Source: JAPOQD01 sp964620555 | Lineage (GTDB): Bacteria; Pseudomonadota; Gammaproteobacteria; Pseudomonadales; Halieaceae | Direction of reading: 5' to 3' | Length of the DNA stretch: 38,248 nucleotides | Assembly (NCBI GenBank): GCA_964620555.1 | Contig: CAZUGZ010000022.1 | Span: 1-38,248, forward strand | In this document: piece by piece, positions 30,300 to 38,210 of the stretch | How the letters are laid out: each line of letters opens with the position of its first letter | Position numbering within the stretch: position 1 is the stretch's first letter | The notes under the pieces: model-generated | Told to the model about the DNA's origin: nothing | Seen by the model: only the letters and a program-made list of their open reading frames with translations | The model's database searches: none | Translations under genes and position numbers: made by a program

Positions 30300-31383
30300 G
30301 AGCTGTCCCTGGCCAACTGGGCAAACTGTACCAGTTCGCTGAGCTTTTCCGCGGCGCTGCCGATAGCGAGGATATCCTCGGCGATTTTCACCCCCTCCTC
30401 CAGCGAACCGGCGACACCACCCACATAGATGCCCGCCCCGGCGTTGAGTGCAATCATCTGCGCCGCCTTTTGCGCCTTGCCGGTCAGGGCCGAACGCAGC
30501 AGGCGGGCGGACTGGGCCGGAGAATCCACCGCCAGGCCGTCCAGGCTCTGCCGCGGTACGCCGAAATCCTCCGGGGTGATGCGATACTGGCTGATCTCGC
30601 CGGCCTTGAGTTCGACCACCAGGGTGGGCCCGGCGAGACTGATTTCATCGAGGCCGTCCTCGCCGTGCACCACCAGCACGTGTTCGCTGCCCAGGCGCTG
30701 CAGCACCTGGGCCATTTTCGGCGCCAGGGCGGCGGAGAAGACTCCGATCACCTGCCGCTTCACGGCGGCGGGATTGGTCATCGGGCCCAGCATGTTGAAG
30801 ATGGTACGCAGCGCCAGTTCCCGGCGCGGCCCCACCGCATGGCGCATGGCGCTGTGATGCCGGGGCGCAAACAGGAAACCGATGCCCACGGCTTCGATAC
30901 AGCGGGCGATCTGCCCGGGTTCCAGGTCCAGCGGCAGGCCCAGTTCCTCCAGCAGGTCCGAACTGCCGCTGTGGCTGGATACGCCCCGGTTGCCGTGTTT
31001 GGCGACCTTGCCGCCGGCGGCGGCGATGACCAGGGCCGCCGCGGTGGAGACGTTGAACAGGTTGGCCCCATCGCCGCCGGTGCCGGCCATGACCAGCAGA
31101 CCGGNNNNNNNNNNCCCACCCGCCACTGTGTTTGGTGTGCCGCCGCGTGGTCTTCCAGACCGGGCGCCGCCACCCGCACCGGGGTGGCCAGTTCGCGCAT
31201 CACTTCCACCGCCGCCGCGATCTCTTCGATGGTTTCGCCCTTCATGCGCAGACCCACCAGCAGCGCGCCGATCTGGGCCTCGCTGGCCTCACCGCCCATT
31301 ACCTGGTGCATCACCTGCCGCATTTCCACGGCCGCCAGGTTCTCGCCCTCGACGATTCGGGACAGCGCCTGTTGAATATCCAC
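30296..31383 (-). CDS. trpD: Anthranilate phosphoribosyltransferase, interrupted by a 10-N gap
   Basis: TrpD transfers phosphoribose from PRPP to anthranilate. The N-terminal part begins at the GTG at 31383 (VDIQQALSRIVEGENLAAVE), preceded by a strong GGGGGAGGGAG. A TTG seven codons upstream is also in frame. The PRPP loop GTGGDGANLFNVSTA and the block KHGNRGVSSHSGSSDLLEELG lie after the gap, as does the C-terminal half (HHSAMRHAVGPRRELALRTIFN). The 10 Ns at 31105-31114 fall just before the PRPP loop and shift the apparent frame. The flanking residues (DHAAAHQTQWRV before, GLLVMAGTGGDG after) look slightly non-standard near the gap. The gene is interpreted as intact in the organism. Confidence 0.93.
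31105..31114. other. Assembly gap (10 N) inside trpD
   Basis: Placeholder gap of unknown length. The reading frame differs across it only because ten is not a multiple of three. Confidence 0.98.
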
Positions 31384-31400
31384 GATCTCCCTCCCCCTGT

Positions 31401-31979
31401 TCAATACCGCAGGAAATTTTGCAGCAGCCGGTGGCCCTGTGCCGTCATTATGGATTCGGGGTGAAACTGCACTCCCTCCACCGTCAACTCCCGGTGGCGC
31501 AGGCCCATGATTTCATCCTCGTCACCGTCCTCGGTGCAAGTCCAGGCGGTGACTTCCAGGCAGTCCGGCAAACTCTCCCTGGCCACCACCAGCGAGTGAT
31601 AGCGGGTGGCCGGGAAGGGAGTGTCGAGACTGCTGAACACGCCCTCGCCGGTGTGGTGAATCTGCGACACCTTGCCGTGCATCACCTGGCGGGCGCGGAC
31701 CACCTTGCCGCCGAATACCTGGCCCAGGCTCTGGTGACCCAGGCAGATTCCCAGCAACGGAATCCTGCCTGCGAACGCCTCGATCACCGGCATCGAGATG
31801 CCCGCCTGGTCCGGGGTGCAGGGGCCCGGGGAAATGACGATTTTTTCCGGGGCCATGGCCTCGATGGCGGCGAGGTCGATCTGGTCATTGCGCTCCACCT
31901 GCACCTCGGCACCCAGTTCCCCCAGGTATTGCACCACGTTGTAGGTGAAGGAGTCGTAGTTGTCGATCATCAGTATCAT
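31401..31979 (-). CDS. trpG: Anthranilate synthase component II / glutamine amidotransferase
   Basis: The 192-residue class I glutamine amidotransferase supplies ammonia to TrpE (and possibly to PabB; PabA and TrpG are hard to tell apart by sequence). The triad is visible: nucleophile Cys79 in LLGICLGHQSLGQ, and His173 and Glu175 in VQFHPES. The start MILMIDNYDSFTYN is standard. Its ATG overlaps the trpE stop by 4 bp (31976-31979), which argues for the tryptophan role. trpD follows after 17 bp. Confidence 0.95.
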   Translation of the reverse strand: MILMIDNYDSFTYNVVQYLGELGAEVQVERNDQIDLAAIEAMAPEKIVISPGPCTPDQAGISMPVIEAFAGRIPLLGICLGHQSLGQVFGGKVVRARQVMHGKVSQIHHTGEGVFSSLDTPFPATRYHSLVVARESLPDCLEVTAWTCTEDGDEDEIMGLRHRELTVEGVQFHPESIMTAQGHRLLQNFLRY

Positions 31980-33496
31980 CGACGCTCCTCCCCCTCGACG
32001 CCGCCGGCCTGCACCATGGCCGCGGCGCGAAAGATCGCCCGCGCCTTGTTCATGCTCTCCCGGTACTCCAGGTTGGGGACGGAATCCGCCACCACGCCGC
32101 TACCGGCCTGGGTGTAGAGAACCTGATCCTTGACCACCGCGGTGCGAATGGCGATCGCCGTGTCCATGTCGCCCCGCCAGGACAGGTAACCCACCGCGCC
32201 ACCATAGACCCCGCGCTTGACCGGTTCCAGTTCGTCGATGATCTGCATGGCGCGGATTTTGGGAGCGCCGCTGAGGGTGCCGGCCGGCAGCGTCGCCCGC
32301 AGCACATCCAGGGCCGAGTTGCCGCGCCGCAACCGGCCGCGGACGTTGGAGACGATGTGCATTACATGGGAGTAGCGCTCCACCGCCATTTTCTCGGAGA
32401 GTTCCACCGAGCCGATCTCGGCAATGCGCCCCACGTCGTTGCGGCCCAGGTCGATGAGCATCAGGTGCTCGGCAAGTTCCTTGGGATCCGCCAGCATTTC
32501 CCGCTCCAGGGCCAGATCCTCGGCTTCGTCCGCGCCGCGGTGGCGGGTGCCGGCGAGGGGCCGCACGGTGACCTCGCCCCCCTGCAGCCGCACCAGGATC
32601 TCCGGCGAAGAGCCGACGATCTGAAAATCCTCGAGATCCAGGTAGTACAGGTAGGGGGAGGGGTTCAGGTTGCGTAGCGCCCGATAGAGGTCCAGTGTGG
32701 ATTCCGTGAAGGGCAGGCTGAAGCGCTGGGAAAACACCACCTGCATGACGTCCCCGGCCAGCACGTATTCCTTGATCCGCTCCACCCCCGCCTCGTAATC
32801 CGCCACCGTGAAACTGGACCGGATCTCCGCTTCGGGAATCCCCTGCCCGGCCCGCTCGCCCCGGGCGGCCCCCAGGTCCAGCGGCGGTGGCGCCGCCAGG
32901 GGCCGGCGCAGCCGCTCCACCAGCTCATCCAGCCGCTGCTGGGCCCAGTCGTAGGCGCCCGCCCGCGCCGGGTCGACGTGGACCACCAGTTGCAGGGTGC
33001 CGGCGAGATTGTCGAACACCGCCACCTGCTCCGACACCATCAACAGGATGTCGGGGACGCCGATTTCATCCGGTTCGGGCATGGTGTCGCGCAGATGGGG
33101 CTCGACATAGCGCATCGTGTCGTAACCGAAATAGCCCACCAGGCCGCCGTGAAACACCGGCAGCCCGGTGATCTCGGGGGTGCGGTACTGTTGCTGAAAG
33201 GCTTCCAGCCAGGCCAGCGGGTCGGGCACCTCATGCACTTCACTGAGCGTGCCCTGCTCCCACAGCTCCACCCGGAAGCCGTACACCTTGACCAGGCGCT
33301 GGCAGGGCAGGCCGATAATCGAGTAGCGGCCCCATTTCTCTCCCCCCTGCACCGATTCGAACAGGTAGGAATAGGGACCGACCGCCAATTTGCGGTAGGT
33401 ACTGAGCGGCGTTTCACAATCCGCGAGCACCTCGCGGCTGATCGGAATGCGGCGGTAATCCCCTGCCGCCAGGGTGGCGTATTGTGCGGGAGTCAT
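31976..33496 (-). CDS. trpE: Anthranilate synthase component I
   Basis: TrpE converts chorismate and ammonia to anthranilate. From the ATG at 33496 the product is 506 residues. The N-terminal domain carries the tryptophan feedback site motif in the form YLFESVQGGEKWGRYSIIG, and the chorismate-binding domain has PLAGTRHRG, ELAEHLMLIDLGRNDVGRI, YSHVMHIVSNVRG and GTLSGAPKIRAM. The frame is open 40 codons further upstream, but that stretch overlaps the neighbouring gene and is not TrpE-like. The ATG has GAGGA eight bases before it. It is coupled to trpG and lies 28 bp after the PurD-like gene. I see no leader peptide or attenuator in that short gap. Confidence 0.96.
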   Translation of the reverse strand: MTPAQYATLAAGDYRRIPISREVLADCETPLSTYRKLAVGPYSYLFESVQGGEKWGRYSIIGLPCQRLVKVYGFRVELWEQGTLSEVHEVPDPLAWLEAFQQQYRTPEITGLPVFHGGLVGYFGYDTMRYVEPHLRDTMPEPDEIGVPDILLMVSEQVAVFDNLAGTLQLVVHVDPARAGAYDWAQQRLDELVERLRRPLAAPPPLDLGAARGERAGQGIPEAEIRSSFTVADYEAGVERIKEYVLAGDVMQVVFSQRFSLPFTESTLDLYRALRNLNPSPYLYYLDLEDFQIVGSSPEILVRLQGGEVTVRPLAGTRHRGADEAEDLALEREMLADPKELAEHLMLIDLGRNDVGRIAEIGSVELSEKMAVERYSHVMHIVSNVRGRLRRGNSALDVLRATLPAGTLSGAPKIRAMQIIDELEPVKRGVYGGAVGYLSWRGDMDTAIAIRTAVVKDQVLYTQAGSGVVADSVPNLEYRESMNKARAIFRAAAMVQAGGVEGEERR

Positions 33497-33524
33497 GGCG
33501 CTTCCTCGGAGAAAAAAGACCGCT

Positions 33525-34877
33525 TCAAGGTGCGAGGCCGGCAGCCTGGCGGCGCAGTTTTTCCAGGTTTTGCCGGGAGCCGATATCGGGGCGAAACTCC
33601 AGGGGCCCCGCGACATGTTGGCGGATGGCCCGGTTCACCAGTTCCGCGGCGTCTTCAATCTCGTCGGCCAGGGCGCCGACAGCCAGCACCCGGGACTTTC
33701 TGAGGGTCCGGTATTGCCCCGCTCCGGTATTTTCACAGGACGCGTACAGCAGTTGCGCTCCCATGTCCTCTATGCCGCGCTCGTCGACGGCAAAGTCGAT
33801 GGCCTCGGCACTGGCCTCGGGATATTCCTGCGCCACCAGGTATTTGATGACACTGGCCTGGGTCGAGAACTCCAGGTTGCCGGCAGCGAGGCGCTGATGC
33901 CAGATATCTTCCAGCACGGCAGAAAACGACCCCTTCAGGAGCATCAGGATGTTGAGGCCCTCGGGGTCGCCGAAGCGGCCGTTGAACTCCATGAAGCGGA
34001 TGCCCTGCCGGGTCTTGAAGAACCCGCCGTTCAACACTCCGTTGAAACCGAGTTGCTCCGCGGCCATGCGCTCGATCACGCGGCTCATGATGATTTCGCA
34101 CTGCTGCCAGTCCCCCTCGTCCATGAACGGCAGTCTGTTCTCGCCCGCCGTGAAACACCCCATGCCGCCGGTTCCGGGGCCGAGATCGTCCTCCAGTCGA
34201 AAGGGATAGTCGTAACTGGCCGGCGCCATGACCAGGTTGCGCCCGTCGGTGATGCCCATCACCGTAAATTCGATGCCCTCCAGTTTTTCAACCAGCAGCA
34301 CCTGTTCCTCGGGGCGCCCGGCCAACAGCTCATTCGCGTATTCGATGCAGTGATCATAGGTCTCCAGGTGAATCGGCATCACCTTTACCCCCTTGCCCCC
34401 GGTCAGGCCCTGGGGCTTGACCACCACCGGCAGGTTGCGCTGCCGGAAGTCGGCAATGGCATCCTGCAGCTCCTGTGGGCCGGAAACCACTCGATGGTAG
34501 GGGGTAAATTCCGGGCACACCGCCTGCATCACGCCGATGGAGTAGACCTTGTCCCATTCGATGCGGCTGGCCGCACGGGTGCCGCCGATTGCCTTGATAT
34601 CGTGTTCCAGCAGCTCGTCGACGACGCCATTCGCCAAACAGGCATCGGCGTTGACAAAGGCGTAATCAATCGCATGTTCCCGCGCAAAGCGGCACACCAC
34701 TGCCGGGTCGTTGACGTCGCCCACCAGGTATTCCCCCCCCGATTCGGCGACGCACTCGACGATGCCGGGGTTCCGGTGGCTGATCACCGCATAGACGGCG
34801 CTGTCTTCGATCAGCCTGCTGGCAAAGGAGCTTTCCCTGCCGCCGCCACCCACAATCAGGAATCGCTTTTTCTTCAT
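33525..34877 (-). CDS. PurD-like ATP-grasp ligase (phosphoribosylamine-glycine ligase family, diverged)
   Basis: The 450-residue protein (start MKKKRFLIVGGGGRE at 34877) has the PurD layout: an N-terminal preATP-grasp domain with GGGGRE at 10-15, an ATP-grasp domain with KPQGLTGGKGVKV at 154-166, GPGTGGMG at 233-240 and the metal/ATP ligand block EFNGRFGDPEG at 297-307, then a C-terminal GARS domain. Several positions that are near-invariant in PurD differ. The GPExPL segment is replaced by NADACL (76-81), GP..A..E.SK by GGTRAASRIEWDK (98-110), and DPETQ by DPEGL. ATP use therefore seems kept while the phosphoribosylamine/glycine site is altered. It lies 28 bp upstream of trpE on the same strand and probably heads the trp operon. 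It may be the cell's PurD in an unusual form, or a paralogue with another substrate. A purine gene is not expected here. Confidence 0.8.
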   Translation of the reverse strand: MKKKRFLIVGGGGRESSFASRLIEDSAVYAVISHRNPGIVECVAESGGEYLVGDVNDPAVVCRFAREHAIDYAFVNADACLANGVVDELLEHDIKAIGGTRAASRIEWDKVYSIGVMQAVCPEFTPYHRVVSGPQELQDAIADFRQRNLPVVVKPQGLTGGKGVKVMPIHLETYDHCIEYANELLAGRPEEQVLLVEKLEGIEFTVMGITDGRNLVMAPASYDYPFRLEDDLGPGTGGMGCFTAGENRLPFMDEGDWQQCEIIMSRVIERMAAEQLGFNGVLNGGFFKTRQGIRFMEFNGRFGDPEGLNILMLLKGSFSAVLEDIWHQRLAAGNLEFSTQASVIKYLVAQEYPEASAEAIDFAVDERGIEDMGAQLLYASCENTGAGQYRTLRKSRVLAVGALADEIEDAAELVNRAIRQHVAGPLEFRPDIGSRQNLEKLRRQAAGLAP

Positions 34878-35167
34878 GGCCTGGTCCCCATATCCGTTCA
34901 GAGCCTCCCCGGGCCGGTTCACCCTCGCTGGCGGCAATAGTCGACATTGTCTCTCGCCGTGAGTTCATTGCACATGGCGTGCTCCGGCACTTTGCGGTGG
35001 CCCCTCTCCGGCCCGGTCATTCTAGTCTAGCTTGTGACACTTGTCGTGGCTGCCGTCATGCCGGGCTTGACCCGGCGTCCAGCGTCTTTTCCCCGACCAC
35101 CAAAAGACACTGGATTCCGACCCCGGTTGTAGTGTCAAATGTAAGGCCTGACTTCGGAACGGCAGAG
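34878..35167. other. 290-bp divergent spacer with a palindromic element
   Basis: Upstream of both the PurD-like gene (minus) and the SRPBCC gene (plus). About 120 bp of it is the MITE/REP-like element at 35055-35172. On the minus strand TAGAAT (near 35020) could serve as a -10 for the PurD-like gene, but no -35 is evident. No gene is seen. Confidence 0.5.
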
Positions 35168-35172
35168 ATGAC
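35055..35172. repeat. MITE/REP-like palindromic element
   Basis: The segment starts GTCAT and ends ATGAC. Inside, 35060-35076 is a perfect 6-bp hairpin (GCCGGG-CTTGA-CCCGGC). 35077-35090 pairs with 35102-35115 at 12 of 14 positions (GTCCAGCGTCTTTT against AAAAGACACTGGAT). TTCCGA at 35115-35120 pairs with TCGGAA at 35154-35159. The pattern GTCATGCCGGG...CCAG...CTGGATTCCG...ATGAC is the kind of non-coding palindrome dispersed in many proteobacterial genomes. A degenerate half-copy lies at 1008-1049. The final ATGAC includes the start codon of the next gene. Confidence 0.7.
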
Positions 35173-35674
35173 ACAATACAAAAGAATACAGACCCATCGG
35201 GAAGGCGTTATCCGGGCGCCCGCAAAGACAGTCTGGCGGCAACTTTTGCACTGGGGCGGCATCATGACCTGGTGGCCGGAACACGAGCCACCAGCGCCAC
35301 TGCGCAAGGCGCTACTCAGCCCGGGGCTCACGGAACAGGATTTGCCGAGAACTCGTGACTGCTATTTCGACCCGGGTCTGCTCCCTCCTGGAATGGACCC
35401 AGACCTGCTGCCCGAAATCTTGCAGGAAACACTGCTGCACGTTGACGACGAAGCCCGCTTCATCTACTACAACATCGAAGGTGTCGGACCCTTCGGCCTG
35501 CGCAATTACCTGGCTACCACCGAGGTGGATGAGTTGGGGGAGAATGAGACTCGCATTATCTGCAGATCACGCTTTGACGCTCCTTCCGATGCGCCAGTTG
35601 AACTGCTGAAGGCGTTTATTGAGAGTATTCATTCCGAGGGGGTTATTCGGGGTTTCAGGAGCACACTGGAATGA
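35168..35674 (+). CDS. SRPBCC/START-like ligand-binding protein
   Basis: A 168-residue soluble protein with no signal peptide. The opening HREGVIRAPAKTVWRQLLHWGGIMTWWPE has the pattern of SRPBCC (Bet v1/polyketide-cyclase-like) proteins, in which a strand is followed by AP..VW..L. The C-terminal half (RFIYYNIEGVGPFGLRNYLATTEV; NETRIICRSRF) and a last helix (APVELLKAFIESIHSEGVIRGFRSTLE) complete the helix-grip outline. Such proteins bind hydrophobic ligands or act on them; no catalytic residues can be named. The ATG at 35168 is inside the right terminus of the palindromic element and lacks a good Shine-Dalgarno. The family-like sequence begins about 10 residues later, so the start is plausible but not certain. 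It is convergent with the third TonB receptor, 67 bp between stops. Confidence 0.7.
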   Translation: MTQYKRIQTHREGVIRAPAKTVWRQLLHWGGIMTWWPEHEPPAPLRKALLSPGLTEQDLPRTRDCYFDPGLLPPGMDPDLLPEILQETLLHVDDEARFIYYNIEGVGPFGLRNYLATTEVDELGENETRIICRSRFDAPSDAPVELLKAFIESIHSEGVIRGFRSTLE

Positions 35675-35741
35675 GTTTCAGCCCTGGTCCACAAGGCATC
35701 CACCCTCTGCCCCCAGATTTTTAGGGCAATTCCGGTGCACT

Positions 35742-37997
35742 TCAGAACGAAAACGTCACCTCACCCCCGATCACCCGTCCCTTGGCCAGGGGCCCGTAGG
35801 CGCCGCCCAGGGGTATGGGGCCCAGCCTTGGCGGGAGTTGGGTATCGCCACCGTGCTTGACTTCGTTCAGCAGGTTCTTGCCGTAGATTGAGAATATCCA
35901 GCGGCCGTCTGCAGTGTGGAAATCCAGGCCGGCGTCCAGGATCTTTTGCGAGAGAATATAGCCCAAGTTGTTATCCGTGAAGTACGATTTATCCCGGTAG
36001 GAGTACCTGAGCCGCGAGGCGAGCTGCCCCCGGTCGCCAACCTGCAGGCGGTGCCTGAGGCCCAGGCTCCAGGTCCATTTCGCGGCTCGGGGTGGCTCCA
36101 GGTCCTTGTCGCGCCCGTCGATCATGCCGTCGCCATTGAGGTCGAATCGTACTTTTTTGTATTCGGGATCCAGCCAGCCGACTGATCCGGTAGCCTGCAG
36201 GTTGTCCGTCAGGTTGAAGGTGCCGTCCAGTTCAACGCCGAGGATTTCGGCATCCGCGGTGTTCTTGACGACCTGGACCACACCGGAGATCGGATCTTCG
36301 AGGTTGACCTCTCGCTGCATATCCTCGATTTCATTGAGGAACAGGGCGCCGCTCAGGTAGCCCTGCTGGAAACTGTACTTGAAGCCGATTTCATAGTTGT
36401 CTACGACCTCCTCGTCAAACGGTCCGGGCCCCAGGTTGACGGTATCGATGGCAGTATTGCGCAGGTTGTAGCCACCGGAACGGAAACCGCGGGTCCAGTG
36501 GGCATAGATACGCGCGCTGTCCGTGAGGTGGTAAGTGGCGCCGACCTTGGGAGACCAGCTATCCCACTCTTCGTCGTCGACAAAATCGAACGCACAGGTG
36601 CCTTCCAGCACGTTGCATGGCGAGTTCACGTTCCTGATCAGGGATGCGATGCTGGCCTCCTTCTCTTCCGTCGTGTAGCGCAGGCCGACGCTGAATGTCA
36701 GCAGGTCGTTGAGGTCGTAGTCGACCGCCGCGAACACCCCGACGGTTTCCACCTCGTACTCGCCACCACCATCCAGGGTCGTTACCGGCGACCCGTCCGG
36801 GGTCAGCAACCCGAGCAGGTTGCGCCGCTCGTGGTAGACGACATCGTTGTTGAAATAGAAAACGCCCGAAGTCAGGTTGATGCGTCCGGCGAAGACGCCG
36901 TTATAGCGCAGTTCGTTGCTCACCTGCTCCGCATCCATGATGGCGCTGGCGTGGAACAGACTGACGGGCTGGGCATCGATATCGCTGAGCCCATCCGATT
37001 CGGAATTTCGATAGCCGAAAATATTGGTAATCACGCCGTTTTCGCCCACTTCGAGGTTCAGTTCCGCGCTGACAAAATGGGTTTCGCCGTCCAGAAAACC
37101 TTCTTCATCCAGGGAGAAATCGTGGCTGTCGCGGTCAAAGTTTGCCGGGCTCCCGTCAATCCCGAACCCGTTGGTATGCGCCTGCGAAGGGGAACCGTCG
37201 CCTTCGGATTCGCTGTACTCGTAACGCAGTACCAGTTCCACCCCGTCTGCGGGGCTCCAGACCAGGACGGGACGAACCATCAGGTGTTCCAGTGCGCCGA
37301 AGTCAGCGCCGGTCCGCTGGTTCTCGAACCAGCCGTCGTCATCGTTGTAGTAAGCCGTGACGCCAACGCTGAGGCTGTCGCTTAGGGGCCCACCCAGGCT
37401 ACCCATCAGGTACCTGTTGAGACCACCGTCACCGCCCCCGTCCAGTGCGGCGCGCATGCGGGCCTCAAACTCGTCACCGGGTTTCCGGGTATTTACCAGA
37501 ATGGCGCCGCCGGTCACATTGCGACCGAACAGGATGCCCTGGGGACCGCGCAGGACCTGGATGCTTTCCAGGCCAAACATATCGAGTGCGGCGCCGCTGT
37601 TGATGCCCAGGTACACACCGTCCACGAAGATGCCGACGGTGGGATCGATGGACGGAATGGAACTGTTGACCCCCAGACCCCGTATGGAAAAGTTGGATAT
37701 CCCCCTGAGGGTGCCCACTTCATCCAGGGCCACATTGGGCATACTCACCGCCAGGTCGGTCAGGCCGCGCAGTTTGCGCTCCTCGATCTGGCCGGCGCCC
37801 AGCGCGGTGATCGATAGCGGCGCGTCCAGCACCGTTTCCTCGCGTTTCCGCGCCGTTACCACCACCTCTTCCAGCACGGGAATCCTGTCGCTGTATTGCA
37901 GCGCTTCCTGTGCGTTGGCAAGCGGCGCAGGGAACGCGCCGGACAGCAACAGCAAAACGCTGACCAGAACTGAAATGCTACAGTGTCGACCGATCAT
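35742..37997 (-). CDS. TonB-dependent receptor with a dockerin-like calcium loop
   Basis: The complete 751-residue receptor starts at an ATG with AAGGAGG six bases upstream. The signal peptide ends near PLANAQ (about residue 30). After it come the TonB box PVLEEVVVTARKREE, the plug domain (DAPLSITALGAGQIEER; FSIRGLG; VGIFVDGVYLG; IQVLRGPQGILFGRNVTGGAI) and a barrel with typical receptor segments (YAHWTRGFRSGGYNLRN, YEIGFKYSF, GVELDGTFNLTDNL), ending GEVTFSF with terminal Phe. The plug type is the one abundant in marine and sphingomonad-like gammaproteobacterial receptors, used for diverse substrates; the ligand is unknown. Near the C-terminus DLNGDGMIDGRD (36108-36143) is a perfect dockerin/EF-type calcium loop. 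No transport partner gene is adjacent. Confidence 0.93.
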   Translation of the reverse strand: MIGRHCSISVLVSVLLLLSGAFPAPLANAQEALQYSDRIPVLEEVVVTARKREETVLDAPLSITALGAGQIEERKLRGLTDLAVSMPNVALDEVGTLRGISNFSIRGLGVNSSIPSIDPTVGIFVDGVYLGINSGAALDMFGLESIQVLRGPQGILFGRNVTGGAILVNTRKPGDEFEARMRAALDGGGDGGLNRYLMGSLGGPLSDSLSVGVTAYYNDDDGWFENQRTGADFGALEHLMVRPVLVWSPADGVELVLRYEYSESEGDGSPSQAHTNGFGIDGSPANFDRDSHDFSLDEEGFLDGETHFVSAELNLEVGENGVITNIFGYRNSESDGLSDIDAQPVSLFHASAIMDAEQVSNELRYNGVFAGRINLTSGVFYFNNDVVYHERRNLLGLLTPDGSPVTTLDGGGEYEVETVGVFAAVDYDLNDLLTFSVGLRYTTEEKEASIASLIRNVNSPCNVLEGTCAFDFVDDEEWDSWSPKVGATYHLTDSARIYAHWTRGFRSGGYNLRNTAIDTVNLGPGPFDEEVVDNYEIGFKYSFQQGYLSGALFLNEIEDMQREVNLEDPISGVVQVVKNTADAEILGVELDGTFNLTDNLQATGSVGWLDPEYKKVRFDLNGDGMIDGRDKDLEPPRAAKWTWSLGLRHRLQVGDRGQLASRLRYSYRDKSYFTDNNLGYILSQKILDAGLDFHTADGRWIFSIYGKNLLNEVKHGGDTQLPPRLGPIPLGGAYGPLAKGRVIGGEVTFSF

Positions 37998-38057
37998 CCC
38001 AAGCCTCCTTCTCCGCCTTTATGGTTCGTCCTTCCCGCCTGCGCAACAGGCCCGCAA

Positions 38058-38066
38058 ATTGTACCA
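38058..38066 (-). promoter_or_regulatory. Candidate extended -10 promoter of the third TonB receptor
   Basis: On the minus strand TGGTACAAT combines a five-of-six -10 hexamer (TACAAT) with the extended TGn element, about 60 nt upstream of the ATG at 37997. The -35 region (around GCTGTC) is poor, which is usual for extended -10 promoters. Confidence 0.4.
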
Positions 38067-38178
38067 GATCGCCGGCTTCCGACAGCCAGGTTCCTTTCCA
38101 GAGTTCATGGAGGTGAAGCGCGGTCCCTTTAGGCTCGATCGGGCATGACGGCAGGGGCGGTGCTGGCTACGGTCCTGC

Positions 38179-38210
38179 CGACAGTGTGTTTGTGGGTTGT
38201 TTTGGAGCGA
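38179..38210 (+). repeat. Third copy of the dispersed 32-bp repeat
   Basis: The unit starts CGACAGTGTGTTTGTGGG and ends GGAGCGA. It matches 11824-11855 at 29 of 32 positions. It lies upstream of the third TonB receptor at the right edge; any inverted partner would be outside the window. The remaining bases to 38248 hold no recognisable gene. Confidence 0.65.

Noticed and set aside
30296..31404. trpD as two overlapping separate genes or a pseudogene
   Set aside because: The two halves join as one TrpD across the N run; there is no evidence of real disruption.
35708..35728. TGCCC/GGGCA hairpin between the SRPBCC gene and the third receptor as terminator
   Set aside because: Only a 5-bp stem, and the T-run is in the loop rather than after the stem.
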